Source: Phycisphaerales bacterium | GTDB taxonomy: Bacteria; Planctomycetota; Phycisphaerae; Phycisphaerales; UBA1924 | Direction of reading: 5' to 3' | Assembly: GCA_020849615.1 (NCBI GenBank) | Contig: JADLFW010000013.1 | Location: 62,001-126,000 of the forward strand | Length of the DNA: 64,000 nt | Shown: one piece after another, positions 19,426 to 27,407 of the stretch | Layout: each line of letters opens with the position of its first letter | Numbering within the stretch: the first letter of the stretch is position 1 | Translations under genes and position numbers: made by a program | Notes under the pieces: generated by a model | Seen by the model: only the letters and a program-made list of their open reading frames with translations | The model's database searches: none | What the model was told of the DNA's origin: nothing

Positions 19426-19917
19426 TCAGCTTTTGAGGTTGACGTACTGGAGCGGGAGGCCGAGGTTCGAGGCATCGAGCAGGCGCATCACGGCCTGGAG
19501 GTCATCGATCTTCTTGCCGGTGACGCGGAGTTCCTCGCCCTGGATGGAGGCCTGGACCTTCAGGCCCGTCTCCTTGATGAGCTTGACGATGGACTTGGCC
19601 TTGTCCTGCTCGATGCCATCGCGGATCTTGACCTCGCACTTGACCTTGCCGGCGAGGGCATCCTCGGGCTCGCCCCAGTCGAAGGTGTTCATGGGGATGC
19701 CGCGCTTGGTGGCGGCGGTCATGAACATCTCGCGGAGGCCTTTCATCTTGCCGGTGTCGTCGGCGACGACCTTGAGCTTCTTTTCCTTGCGGTCCAGGGT
19801 GAGCTCGGCGGTGGCGCCGCGGAAGTCGAAGCGGGCCGCGACGGCCTTCTGGGTGTTGTTCAGGGCGTTGTCGAGCTCGGCGAAGTTGACGCGGGAGACG
19901 ATGTCGAAGGAGGGCAT
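19426..19917 (-). CDS. yajQ: YajQ family nucleotide-binding protein
   Basis: This 163-residue full-length YajQ begins MPSFDIVSRVNFAELDNALN with AARFDFRGATAELTLDRKEK; it continues with a KRGI / TFDWGEPEDALAGKVKCEV segment and the C-terminal VQASIQGEELRVTGKKIDDL QAVMRLL. The family has two ferredoxin-like RNP-type folds; members bind nucleotides, and in Xanthomonas a homologue binds cyclic di-GMP. With the PilZ protein at 5954 it is a second possible c-di-GMP responder in the window. The start at 19917 is the conserved one. Confidence 0.95.
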   Translation of the reverse strand: MPSFDIVSRVNFAELDNALNNTQKAVAARFDFRGATAELTLDRKEKKLKVVADDTGKMKGLREMFMTAATKRGIPMNTFDWGEPEDALAGKVKCEVKIRDGIEQDKAKSIVKLIKETGLKVQASIQGEELRVTGKKIDDLQAVMRLLDASNLGLPLQYVNLKS

Positions 19918-19975
19918 GCGGGGGTCCTCGGAGTGAGGATCAAGCGTAAGCGCGCAACCGCGCCAAGGATTGAAC

Positions 19976-20263
19976 ATGGGCAGAGGTCAGACCTTCCACA
20001 ACGGCAACACGGGCGGCTTCACCAAGGCGGAGCTGCTCGAGGCGAGCGGGCTGTCGGCCAAGACGTTCGACATGATCCGCAAGGCGGCGCGGGTGAAGGG
20101 GCCATCGCACGGCGGGCTGAACTGGATGTTCACCCGGGAGGATGTGCGGGCGCTGGTGCACTGCGCGGGCGGGGGGCGGTTCACGGAGCGCGGGCCCGGC
20201 CCGGCCGCGGCGTGGGAGCGGCTGCTGAACGGTGAGGATGCCGCCGACGGGGTGGATGAGTAG
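19976..20263 (+). CDS. Small helix-turn-helix protein
   Basis: This 95-residue protein contains a probable MerR-like or helix-turn-helix core: FTKAELLEASGLSAKTFDMI, RKAARVKGPSHGGLNWMF and TREDVRALVHCAG. It looks like a winged-helix DNA-binding unit without an obvious ligand domain. A TTG two codons upstream is an alternative start. Its TAG is immediately followed by the ATG of the next gene, so the two are one operon and probably work together. Targets unknown. Confidence 0.6.
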   Translation: MGRGQTFHNGNTGGFTKAELLEASGLSAKTFDMIRKAARVKGPSHGGLNWMFTREDVRALVHCAGGGRFTERGPGPAAAWERLLNGEDAADGVDE

Positions 20264-20668
20264 ATGGGCGGGGGCGCTTCGGGGTGCGCGTGCGCGGGGG
20301 AGGATGCGGCGGGAGCGCTGGGGGCGGTGCGCGCGGGCCCGGCTGTCGTGGAGCTGATCGATGACCTGCACCTGATCGTGCGGATCCGGCGCTGCCGGTG
20401 CGGCCGGGCCTACCTGTCGATCTTCACGGAGCGGATCGACTGGGCGAACGGCGATGACCCGCAGCACTGGGAGTTTTTCCCGCTGGAGGAGGCGGAGGTG
20501 GCGCGGCTGCTGGCCCGCGCGGCGGAGGGGCCGGTGGATGAGGCGTTCCTGCTGGAGTTCGGGGCAGGGATGCGGCGCCGGATGCTGGTGAGGGACTGGC
20601 CCGGCGGGGCGGGTGAGCCGGTGGTCGGGTGGCGCGACGGGCCGCTGACGATCGCCGCGCACGACTGA
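20264..20668 (+). CDS. Hypothetical protein coupled to the helix-turn-helix gene
   Basis: This 134-residue protein starts with no spacing after the previous stop. It has a CRCGRAYLSIFTERIDWANG core, suggestive of a small Cys-containing beta-rich domain (RIRRCRCGR), then DDPQHWEFFPLEEAEVARLL. I recognise no family. The composition and coupling make it a likely real gene; function unknown. Confidence 0.65.
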   Translation: MGGGASGCACAGEDAAGALGAVRAGPAVVELIDDLHLIVRIRRCRCGRAYLSIFTERIDWANGDDPQHWEFFPLEEAEVARLLARAAEGPVDEAFLLEFGAGMRRRMLVRDWPGGAGEPVVGWRDGPLTIAAHD

Positions 20669-20705
20669 GGAGGGATGAAGCGCGGAGGCCGCGGAGGGGG
20701 CACGG

Positions 20706-22100
20706 TCAGCCGGCGCGTCTGATGACGACGGCGGTCATGTCATCGGGCTGGGTGGCGCCGGCGGTGAAGGCGCGGACCGCGGAGTCGAGGCGGTCGAGGA
20801 TGGACTGAGCAGGCCCGGCGGCGGCGTCCCGGAGGGTTTCGGCGAGCCGGGGGATGCCGAAGGCCTGCTGGTCGGCGGGGCGTTGCCATTCGAAGAAGCC
20901 GTCGGTGAGCAGGACGAGGACATCGCGGGGCTCGAGGCTGAAGGAGCGGACGGGCCCGTATGTCTCATCGGCGATGATGCCCAGCGGGATGCCATCGCCG
21001 CCGAACTCCTCGACCTGGCCGGTGGCGGCGCGGAAGAGGAGGGTGGGCCCGTGGCCCGCGGAGAGGAGGTCGACGCGGCCCGCCGGGTCGATGATGGCGA
21101 GGGCGAAGGTGATGAAGCGGCCGTCGCTGAGGTCGGCGTGGAGGAGGTTGTTGAGGCGGGCGAGGAGGGAGATGGAATCGGAGGCGAGGGGGGTGGAGGC
21201 GCGGGCGTAGGCCCGGCAGACGGCCATGACGAGGGCCGGGCCGATGCCGTGGCCCGTGACATCGGCCATGACGACGGCGAGGCGGCCATCCGGGAGGGGC
21301 TGCCAGTCGTAGTAGTCGCCGCCGGTGAGGTCGGCGGGGCGGTTCATGCCGGCGATGTCGAAGCCCGGGAAGACGGGAGCGGAGGAAGGGAGGAGCCCGC
21401 GCTGGATGTCGCGGGCGACGGAGAGATCGCGCTGGACGGCGGCGAGCTGGGCGCCGGCCCGTTCGCGGGCGGCGGTTTCCTCGACGGTTTCGAGGACGTA
21501 GCGCTTGACCTCGCGGGCGACGATGAAGCCGGCGATGGCGGTGATGAGGAGAGCGACGCCATAGGAGGCGAGCTGGGGCGCGTGGTGGGGAGGGATTTCG
21601 GCGATGGCGACGGTGCGGGCCGTGAGGAGGGCGTGCCCGGCGGCGGCGGCTGCGCCCGTGAAGAGCGTGAGGCGCGGGCGGAGGCGGAGGACCGAGAGGA
21701 GGATGATGAACGGGAAGATGAGAAGGGCGGGGGCGGAGAGGGCGGAGACGGGCCCATCGGGCGAGTAGATGTGGAGGAACGTGAGCAGGCCGAAGGGGAT
21801 GAGGACATCGACGGTGGCGTGGAGGGGTGCGCGCCAGGCGGGGGCGACGCGGCCCGCGCGGATGAAGCGGTGGATGTCGGCGAGGGAGGCGAGCTGATAG
21901 AGCAGGCCTGCGGCGAGGATGGAGAGGGTGATGGTGTAGAGCGGCCCGGCGGAGAAGATGGCGCCACCGAGGAGGTGGCGGATGAAGACGAAGGCGATGA
22001 GGATGGCCAGGAAGATGGCCATGAGGGCGAGTCGGCGCTGCTCGCTGAGCTGGGCCCGGAGGCGGAAGGAGTCGCTGGAGGTCAGGGAGGGGGAGGGCAC
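20706..22100 (-). CDS. Membrane-bound SpoIIE/PP2C-type serine phosphatase
   Basis: At 464 residues this has about six transmembrane helices in the first 215 residues (for example LALMAIFLAILIAFVFI, LLIFPFIILLSVLRL, YGVALLITAIAGFIVAREV). A coiled linker (AQLAAVQRDLSVARDIQRGL) leads to a SpoIIE-type phosphatase domain. Metal-binding motifs are visible: ADLTGGDYYDW, VVMADVTGHGIGPALVMA, LLSAGHGPTLLF, VLVLLTDGFFE and PDDMTAVVI. RsbU/SpoIIE proteins dephosphorylate anti-sigma-factor antagonists in partner-switching systems; no STAS or RsbW partner is nearby. Start is GTG. It faces the repeat field at 22.1-23.0 kb, which must hold its promoter. Confidence 0.9.
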   Translation of the reverse strand: MPSPSLTSSDSFRLRAQLSEQRRLALMAIFLAILIAFVFIRHLLGGAIFSAGPLYTITLSILAAGLLYQLASLADIHRFIRAGRVAPAWRAPLHATVDVLIPFGLLTFLHIYSPDGPVSALSAPALLIFPFIILLSVLRLRPRLTLFTGAAAAAGHALLTARTVAIAEIPPHHAPQLASYGVALLITAIAGFIVAREVKRYVLETVEETAARERAGAQLAAVQRDLSVARDIQRGLLPSSAPVFPGFDIAGMNRPADLTGGDYYDWQPLPDGRLAVVMADVTGHGIGPALVMAVCRAYARASTPLASDSISLLARLNNLLHADLSDGRFITFALAIIDPAGRVDLLSAGHGPTLLFRAATGQVEEFGGDGIPLGIIADETYGPVRSFSLEPRDVLVLLTDGFFEWQRPADQQAFGIPRLAETLRDAAAGPAQSILDRLDSAVRAFTAGATQPDDMTAVVIRRAG

Positions 22101-22136
22101 AGGGGGATGGTATCGGAGGATGTGATGAAGTGACGG

Positions 22137-22199
22137 AGAGACGGAGAGACGGAGAGACGGAGAGGCGGAGAGGCGGAGAGGCGGAGAGGCGGAGAAGAA
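22137..22199. repeat. 8-bp tandem repeat (GGAGAGAC/GGAGAGGC)
   Basis: About seven to eight copies of GGAGAGAC, changing to GGAGAGGC, lie shortly upstream of the phosphatase gene. An 8-base period is shared with tracts at 22279 and 29600. Confidence 0.9.
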
Positions 22200-22278
22200 G
22201 ACCTCCCCCGCCGCGAAGACGCGGCACCCCCTCCGCAGGCGCGGAGGGGGATGAACTGGCGAGCGGCGACAATGGGGT

Positions 22279-22320
22279 GAGACGGTGAGACGGTGAGACG
22301 GTGAGCCGGTGAGACGGGTG
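22279..22320. repeat. 8-bp tandem repeat (GAGACGGT)
   Basis: Five copies of GAGACGGT, one of them GAGCCGGT, end in GAGACGGGTGAAC. The tract is flanked by unique sequence on the left and by a CCGCCCC/GGGGCGG hairpin segment (22351-22370) on the right. Confidence 0.9.
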
Positions 22321-22480
22321 AACAGGGAGATGGTGAAGTTTTATTCCTCCGCCCCTTGCGGGGCGGGAGGGTTGAAGTGCGCGGGGCTCCACGGGTTCCG
22401 CTCGCTGCGCGAGCGTCACCCGTGGCGACAGCCCTCGGCCCCGTTGGGGCCGGGGAGTGGCGGCGCTGCGTGGTTTGAGC

Positions 22481-22822
22481 GGTGGATCTCGCGTGAACCG
22501 GGGCTGACGCCCCCGGCTGGGAGCGGTCGCCGCTTCGCGGCTTGAGGGGTGGATCTCGCGTGAACCGGGGGCTGACGCCCCCGGCTGGGAGCGGTCGTCG
22601 CTTCGCGGCTTGTGGGGTGGATCTCGCGTGAACCGGGGGCTGACGCCCCCGGCTGGGAGCGGTCGCCGCTTCGCGGCTTGTGGGGTGGATCTCGTGTGAA
22701 CCGGGGGCTGACGCCCCCGGCTGGGAGCGGTCGCCGCTTCGCGGCTTGTGGGGTGGATCTCGCGTGAACCGGGGGCTGACGCCCCCGGCTGGGAGCGGTC
22801 GCCGCTTCGCGGCTTGAAGAGC
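22481..22822. repeat. Tandem array of five 68-bp units with two hairpins each
   Basis: Copies start at 22481, 22548, 22616, 22684 and 22752, so the period is 68 (67 in the first, which lacks one G). Each unit contains the perfect hairpin CCGGGGGC-TGAC-GCCCCCGG and a smaller GCCGC-TTC-GCGGC hairpin. Copies differ at only a few positions. A variant of the same two-hairpin module, with changed but still pairing stem bases, occurs at 29660 and 31081. Confidence 0.95.
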
Positions 22823-22918
22823 ACTGGCAGCAAGCTGCCGGTGGCACGGAAAGACGCGACGGAGCCGAAGGCGGCTCCATCGCGGCACCCGGCGGCAGGC
22901 TGCCAGTGGCGCGGCACG
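22818..22918. repeat. Hairpin modules GGCAGC/GCTGCC and GGAGCCG/CGGCTCC
   Basis: Two GGCAGC-type hairpins (CTGGCAGCAAGCTGCCGG and GGCGGCAGGCTGCCAGTGG) flank GACGGAGCCG-AAGG-CGGCTCCATC. The latter recurs at 40501-40540 with loop AGGA and the former at 17203. Nothing coding is visible from 22101 to 23078. Confidence 0.8.
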
Positions 22919-23002
22919 CGGCTGCGCACGTGGCCGGTTGGGGGTGCACAAGTAGGGGGCCTGACCGACTCGAAGGCGAGCCGGTCGTGGGCGCGGTGAA
23001 TG

Positions 23003-23033
23003 AAAAACGGCGTCCGCGGGTGCGGGCGCCGTT
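23003..23033 (-). terminator. Rho-independent terminator, minus strand
   Basis: On the minus strand AACGGCGCCCGC and GCGGACGCCGTT pair (11 of 12) around ACCC and are followed by TTTTTC. It lies 46 bases after the stop of the exported protein gene at 23079. Confidence 0.82.
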
Positions 23034-23078
23034 GAGGTTGTACAGGTGATCGGGTCAGGCGAGAGGCGAGCTGCGGAT

Positions 23079-23882
23079 TCAGCTGCCGCCACGGTTGCCG
23101 CCGCGACCGCCGCCGGGACCGCCCGGCCCGCCGCGGCCGCCGGGGGCGAAGGAGGCCTCGAACTTGGCGAACTGCTCATCGCTGAGGATCTTCTTCATGG
23201 AGTCGAGGAGCTTGGTGCGGGCTTCCTGCATGGCGGTGCGCATGGTGTCGCGGTCGCCGGTGCGGGCCGCGGCCGCGGCGACCACGTACTGCTCGATCGC
23301 CTGGAGGCCTTCCTGCTGCTTGGCGGGCTCGAGGCCGAAGCCGGCGAAGTTGTCAACCATCGTGTCCCACTGGCGGTTGAAGGAGCCGAGGGAGGCGAGG
23401 GCCTTGGTGGTCTGGTCGGGGTTGAGCGTGCCGGCGAGGGCCTTCTCGAACTTGGCCCGTTCGGCGGTGTTGAGGTCCTCCATGGCCTTCATCATGTCGG
23501 CGCCGCGGGCGGCCTGCGGGTCGTTGCCGGCATCGCGCATCTTCTCCATGGCTTCCTGGCGGAGCTTGTCGGAGGCGGCGGTGTGGCTCTCGCGGGCTTC
23601 GATGTAGGCCTTGGTGAGGGACTTGGTCTTGTCGGCATCAAGGCCGAGGTGCTTGGCGACGCCGGAGGCCTGGAGTTCCCAGGCGGCCTTGGCCTTTTCG
23701 GGGGAGAGGGTGGTCATGGCGCGCGGCCCGCGCGGGCCGCCGGCGTTGCCGGGCTGGGGGGTGTCGGCGGCGGGCGGGGGGTTGTTGGCGGGCTGCTTCT
23801 GCGGGGCGCTGTTCTGGCCCGCGGCGGAGAAGGCGAGGCCGCCGACGATGACGGTGCAGAGGAGAGAACGCCACGTGTTCAT
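23079..23882 (-). CDS. Exported protein with LTxxQ-like helical repeats and Gly/Arg tail
   Basis: This 267-residue protein has a signal peptide (MNTWRSLLCTVIVGGLAFSAAG, cleavage near AAGQ) and a Pro/Gln/Asn-rich linker. A helical body follows (LSPEKAKAAWELQASGVAKH, LNTAERAKFEKALAGTLNPD, ILSDEQFAKFEASF), and the C-terminus is Gly/Arg-rich (PGGRGGPGGPGGGRGG). The ILSDEQ and LNPDQ spacing resembles the LTxxQ motif of Spy/CpxP-type periplasmic proteins, which act as chaperones or metal sensors; I make that comparison with low certainty. Starting at 23882 gives the clean signal peptide. It has its own terminator. Confidence 0.72.
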   Translation of the reverse strand: MNTWRSLLCTVIVGGLAFSAAGQNSAPQKQPANNPPPAADTPQPGNAGGPRGPRAMTTLSPEKAKAAWELQASGVAKHLGLDADKTKSLTKAYIEARESHTAASDKLRQEAMEKMRDAGNDPQAARGADMMKAMEDLNTAERAKFEKALAGTLNPDQTTKALASLGSFNRQWDTMVDNFAGFGLEPAKQQEGLQAIEQYVVAAAAARTGDRDTMRTAMQEARTKLLDSMKKILSDEQFAKFEASFAPGGRGGPGGPGGGRGGNRGGS

Positions 23883-24115
23883 GGGATGAGCTCCGGGTGA
23901 TGCGCGGATTGGATGGCGGGAGACTGGCCCGCCCTGAGGATGGTACAACGGGCGCCGGGCGGGGTTATTCCCGAGAGGGCGCCGTTGATTGGCCGTGGAA
24001 ATCTCGGGAGGCGGGGTATGGGCGGGGGACTTTTGGGGGGCGGGGGGCGGGATGGCCCGGTATGCTGGCCCGGCCCGTGCGGTTGCGGGAAGGTCTTAGC
24101 GAACGGAGGTTTGGG

Positions 24116-25624
24116 ATGCGGCGGAGACTGTCGCGGGTGGCCGGTGCGTGCGCGGGGTGGGCGGTGGTGGTGGCGGGGGTTGGCGGGGCCGGCCCGGCGC
24201 TGGGGCAGACGGTGAACCAGTTGTGGGAGACGAACTGTGCGCGGTGCCACGGGTCGGGGGGCAAGGGGGGCATGGCCCGGTCGCTGATGGGGGATGGGAT
24301 GCTGGACCAGTCGATGGACCGGCGGTTCTTCGATGCGGTGAAGAAGGGTGTGCCCAAGACGATGATGATGGGGTTTGACGGGAAGCTGAGCGATCCGGAG
24401 ATGTGGTCGCTGGTGAACTACCTGAGGGAGCTGCAGGCGAAGGAGCGGCGGGAGCGGGTGGGTTCGCCGAAGGCGGAGGGCGGGGTGTACAGCTCCGCGC
24501 GGGCGAAGTTCCGGATGGAGGCGGTGATCGAGGGGGGGCTGGACACGCCGTGGGCGGTTGATTTCCTGCCGGATGGGAAGATGCTGGTGACGGAGCGTCC
24601 CGGGCGGGTGCGGATGCACAGCACGGGGAGGGCGGGGGGGGTGTTGTCGGAGGCGGTGTTCGGGGTGCCGGAGGTGAGGAACCAGGGGCAGGGCGGGCTG
24701 ATGGATGTGGCGGTGCACCCGGGGTACGAGAAGAACGGGTGGGTGTACCTGAGCTATTCGGATCCGAAGGCCCGGGGCGGCAAGTCGGTGGGGATGACGA
24801 AGGTGGTGCGCGGGCGGATCAAGGATGGTCAGTGGGCGGACCAGCAGACGATCTTTGAGGCCAAGGCCGAGCATTACGTGGCGACCGACATCCACTTCGG
24901 GAGCCGCATGGCGTTCATGGCGACGCCGACGAGCGCGCAGGACAACCGGTACTGGCTGTACTTCACGATCGGCGAGCGCGGGCTGATGGAGATGGCGCAG
25001 GACCGGACGAAGCCGAACGGGAAGGTGCACCGGGTGTGGGATGATGGGAAGGTGCCGGAGGACAACCCGTTCGTGAAGGAGAGCGGGGCGTACAGGTCGA
25101 TCTGGAGCTTCGGGCACCGTAATCCGCAGGGGCTGGTGTTCGGGCTGGATGGGCGGCTGTGGGAGACGGAGCACGGCCCGCGCGGCGGGGATGAGCTGAA
25201 CGAGGTGCTGAAGGGGCGGAACTACGGCTGGCCCGTCGTTTCGTTCGGGATCAACTATGACGGGCGGCCGTTCAAGACGCCGTGGCCCGAGGGGAGGCTG
25301 GCGGATGGCGGGGATGATGACATCGTGATGCCGGTGGACCGGTGGATGCCATCGGTGGCGGCGTGCGGGCTGGATGTGGTGAGGCCCGGCCCGGCTGGAG
25401 AGGTGTTCCCGGCGTGGAAGGGTGACCTGGTGGCGGGGGGGCTGGCGGGGGAGACGGTGGACCGGGTGCGTGTGGAGAACGGCAAGGTGGTGGAGCGGGA
25501 GGAGATTGTGCACGGGATGGGGCGGGTGCGGGATGTGGCGGTGGGCCCGGATGGGTCGGTGTATGTGGTGCTGAATGGCCCGGACAAGGTGGTGAGGCTG
25601 GTTGGGGAGGAAGTGAAGAAGTGA
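24116..25624 (+). CDS. Cytochrome c / PQQ-dependent sugar dehydrogenase fusion (Asd/YliI-like)
   Basis: At 502 residues this has a signal peptide (RRRLSRVAGACAGWAVVVAG to ALGQ) and an N-terminal class I cytochrome c domain with heme site CARCH and a Met-containing segment MMMGFDGKLSDPEMWSLVNY. A six-bladed beta-propeller of the soluble glucose/aldose dehydrogenase family follows: GLDTPWAVDFLPDGKMLVTE, GQGGLMDVAVHPGYEKNGWV, SFGHRNPQGLVF, WETEHGPRGGDELN, GRNYGWP. It would oxidise aldose sugars in the periplasm and pass electrons to the fused heme. Start at 24116 fits the signal. The final codons (EEVKK) and stop fall in a GAAGTGAA repeat, followed by a strong terminator. Confidence 0.9.
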   Translation: MRRRLSRVAGACAGWAVVVAGVGGAGPALGQTVNQLWETNCARCHGSGGKGGMARSLMGDGMLDQSMDRRFFDAVKKGVPKTMMMGFDGKLSDPEMWSLVNYLRELQAKERRERVGSPKAEGGVYSSARAKFRMEAVIEGGLDTPWAVDFLPDGKMLVTERPGRVRMHSTGRAGGVLSEAVFGVPEVRNQGQGGLMDVAVHPGYEKNGWVYLSYSDPKARGGKSVGMTKVVRGRIKDGQWADQQTIFEAKAEHYVATDIHFGSRMAFMATPTSAQDNRYWLYFTIGERGLMEMAQDRTKPNGKVHRVWDDGKVPEDNPFVKESGAYRSIWSFGHRNPQGLVFGLDGRLWETEHGPRGGDELNEVLKGRNYGWPVVSFGINYDGRPFKTPWPEGRLADGGDDDIVMPVDRWMPSVAACGLDVVRPGPAGEVFPAWKGDLVAGGLAGETVDRVRVENGKVVEREEIVHGMGRVRDVAVGPDGSVYVVLNGPDKVVRLVGEEVKK

Positions 25625-25652
25625 AGAAGTGAAGAAGTGACGGAGTCAATTG

Positions 25653-25682
25653 AAAGAGCGGGCCCGGCGGCCCGCTCTTTTT
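25653..25682. terminator. Bidirectional Rho-independent terminator
   Basis: AAAGAGCGGGCC and GGCCCGCTCTTT form a perfect 12-bp stem with loop CGGC, preceded by A and followed by T residues. It lies between the convergent dehydrogenase and glycine-rich protein genes and can serve both. Confidence 0.92.
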
Positions 25683-25707
25683 CGTTGGAGGAGCTGGGGA
25701 GCGTGGA

Positions 25708-26697
25708 TCAGGAGATGGGCTTGGCGCTGGTGATGGGGACCTGGTAGAGCTGGTTGCCGATCCAGAGGGGGATGGAGGTGATGCTCTGGCCCGCGCGGAT
25801 GGAGGCGCTGGTGCTGAAGGAGGCGCTGGAGGCGCCGGGGGTGGTGTGCAGCTGGAGCGATGGGGAGGATTCGCGGTTGTCGAGGGAGGCGATGGAGGCG
25901 GAGGCCGGGCCTACACCGGAAACCGCGATGATGACGGTGTCGCCGGAGCGGAAGGCGGCGAGGGAGAGGTTGGTGATCTCGGAGGTTGAGGAGCTGAAGA
26001 CGGCGGGCGCGGCGGAGGCGATCATTGTCGCGCCGGTGTCGGCGATGTTGATGGGCTGGGTTGCGGGCTGGATCGCCGGCTGAGCGATGGGGCTGCTGAC
26101 CGAGGTGACGGTCGAGGCGATGGCGGTGCCCTGGATGACGACCGGCGTCGAGGTGACGCAGATGGTGCGCGGGGCGATGTAGACGGGGGCGGGCGCTACG
26201 TAGACGGGAGGGGGAACGTACACGGGCGGGGCGACATACACGGGCGCGGAGTAGATGGGGCTGTAGTAGGCGGGCCGGGAGTAATAGCGGACGGGCGGCG
26301 GGCAATAGCCCGGCGCGCGGTAACTGGAACCGTACCAGCCGGAGCCGTACCACCCCGAACCCCAATAGCCGGAAGAACCACCCCACGAGCCCAGACCGAT
26401 GCTGAGCGAGAAGCTGGAGCTGGAGCCGTGACCGCCGCCGTAGTGGCCGCCGCCCCCGTAATGGCCGCCGCCCCCGGAATGGCCGCCGCCACCGTAGTGG
26501 CCGCCACCACCGGAATGTCCACCGCCACCGCGGCTGTAGCCACCACCGCCTCCGGAGTGGCCCCCGCCCCCGCCCCCGGAACGTCCACCGCCGCCGCCCC
26601 CGCCCCCGCCGCGCTGGGCCAGGGCGGGGAAGGAGAGCGCGGAAACGACGAGAGCGCCGGCCAACAGGCGCAGGGAAGCGGCAAGGGAACGGTTCAT
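25708..26697 (-). CDS. Secreted glycine-rich repeat protein
   Basis: This 329-residue protein has a signal peptide (LRLLAGALVVSALSFPALAQ). About 65 residues of GGGGHSGGGGHYGGGG repeats follow, then Ser/Gly/Tyr-rich sequence (SGYWGSGWYGSGWYGSSYRA), a Pro/Val/Tyr section with repeated APVYVAPPVYVPPPVYV, and a Ser/Thr-rich C-terminus. Composition suggests a structural or surface-associated protein; the Tyr/Gly repeats recall adhesive or cell-wall glycine-rich proteins, but that is only a resemblance. No catalytic motif. It shares a terminator with the convergent dehydrogenase gene. Confidence 0.75.
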   Translation of the reverse strand: MNRSLAASLRLLAGALVVSALSFPALAQRGGGGGGGGGRSGGGGGGHSGGGGGYSRGGGGHSGGGGHYGGGGHSGGGGHYGGGGHYGGGHGSSSSFSLSIGLGSWGGSSGYWGSGWYGSGWYGSSYRAPGYCPPPVRYYSRPAYYSPIYSAPVYVAPPVYVPPPVYVAPAPVYIAPRTICVTSTPVVIQGTAIASTVTSVSSPIAQPAIQPATQPINIADTGATMIASAAPAVFSSSTSEITNLSLAAFRSGDTVIIAVSGVGPASASIASLDNRESSPSLQLHTTPGASSASFSTSASIRAGQSITSIPLWIGNQLYQVPITSAKPIS

Positions 26698-26764
26698 GTG
26701 GGGAACTCCGTAGAGGCGGCCGGGCCCGGCTGCTGGGTGTGCGGTCCGGCCCGTCCGATGGAGA

Positions 26765-27325
26765 TTACGACTCCGGGATGGCCCGGGAAGTTCCGCACGG
26801 GCGAGATGTTACAAACGGGGCGAGTACGGGAGGTGAATTGCTCGGGCGGGGCCCGTTCGCCCGGCGGAAGGGGAGATGCACGAGAGCAAGGAGCCGGGCC
26901 GGAAGGGAAGCGGGGGCGTGACCGCATTCGGGGCAGCGGGTGAGGGTGGATGAGAGGTCGTAGCCGCAGGCGGGGCAATGGCCCGGGAGGGGCGGGGGAC
27001 GGCGGATGGTCAGCAGGAGGAGGCCCGAGGCGAGCATGGGGATCCAGAGGGGGATGGCGATGAGCCGGGCCGAGGCGGTGCCCATCGATATGGTGGCGGC
27101 GGTGAAGGAGAAGTTGGTCCACCAGATGGTGTGGAGGGTGTGGTGGGTGCCGTTGTAGAGGATCCGCGCTGAGGGGAGGCCCGTTTTGATGAGGAGGGCG
27201 CCATCGACGAGCTGGATGGAGCCGGCGCCGATGGCGCGGGGGTTGGATGGGGTGTAGCTGAACAGCCAGGCGACAGCGAGGAGGATGAGGAGCCCGAGCG
27301 CGGCGAGGCGGAGGTAGCGGCGCAT
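26765..27325 (-). CDS. Membrane protein with CPxCGYD zinc ribbon
   Basis: This 186-residue protein has an N-terminal helix (LRLAALGLLILLAVAWLF), an extracytoplasmic stretch with several aromatic residues, and a second helix (LIAIPLWIPMLASGLLLLTI). A cytoplasmic rubredoxin-like ribbon CPACGYDLSSTLTRCPECG follows. The same ribbon heads the four membrane proteins at 50.6-54.4 kb, where it is N-terminal; here it is C-terminal. This layout is frequent in Planctomycetes and its function is not established. A GTG two codons upstream is possible. Confidence 0.75.
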   Translation of the reverse strand: MRRYLRLAALGLLILLAVAWLFSYTPSNPRAIGAGSIQLVDGALLIKTGLPSARILYNGTHHTLHTIWWTNFSFTAATISMGTASARLIAIPLWIPMLASGLLLLTIRRPPPLPGHCPACGYDLSSTLTRCPECGHAPASLPARLLALVHLPFRRANGPRPSNSPPVLAPFVTSRPCGTSRAIPES

Positions 27326-27407
27326 TGGCACACGATAGCGGATGGGGAGACGGGAGGACCTTTATCGGGGCGTCCAGCGCCGCGTGGGCGCGGCGGGGAG
27401 ATCGCGG

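Noticed and set aside
20883..22133. 416-codon plus-strand frame opposite the SpoIIE phosphatase
   Set aside because: Glu/Gly/Asp-rich antisense translation without a family match; the minus-strand gene has all phosphatase motifs.
20965..22929. Long Arg/Pro-rich frame crossing the 68-bp array
   Set aside because: It simply translates the tandem repeats and an out-of-frame part of the phosphatase gene.
25708..26697. Collagen-like or spider-silk-like protein
   Set aside because: The Gly-rich part lacks G-X-Y periodicity; only a general glycine-rich secreted protein can be supported.
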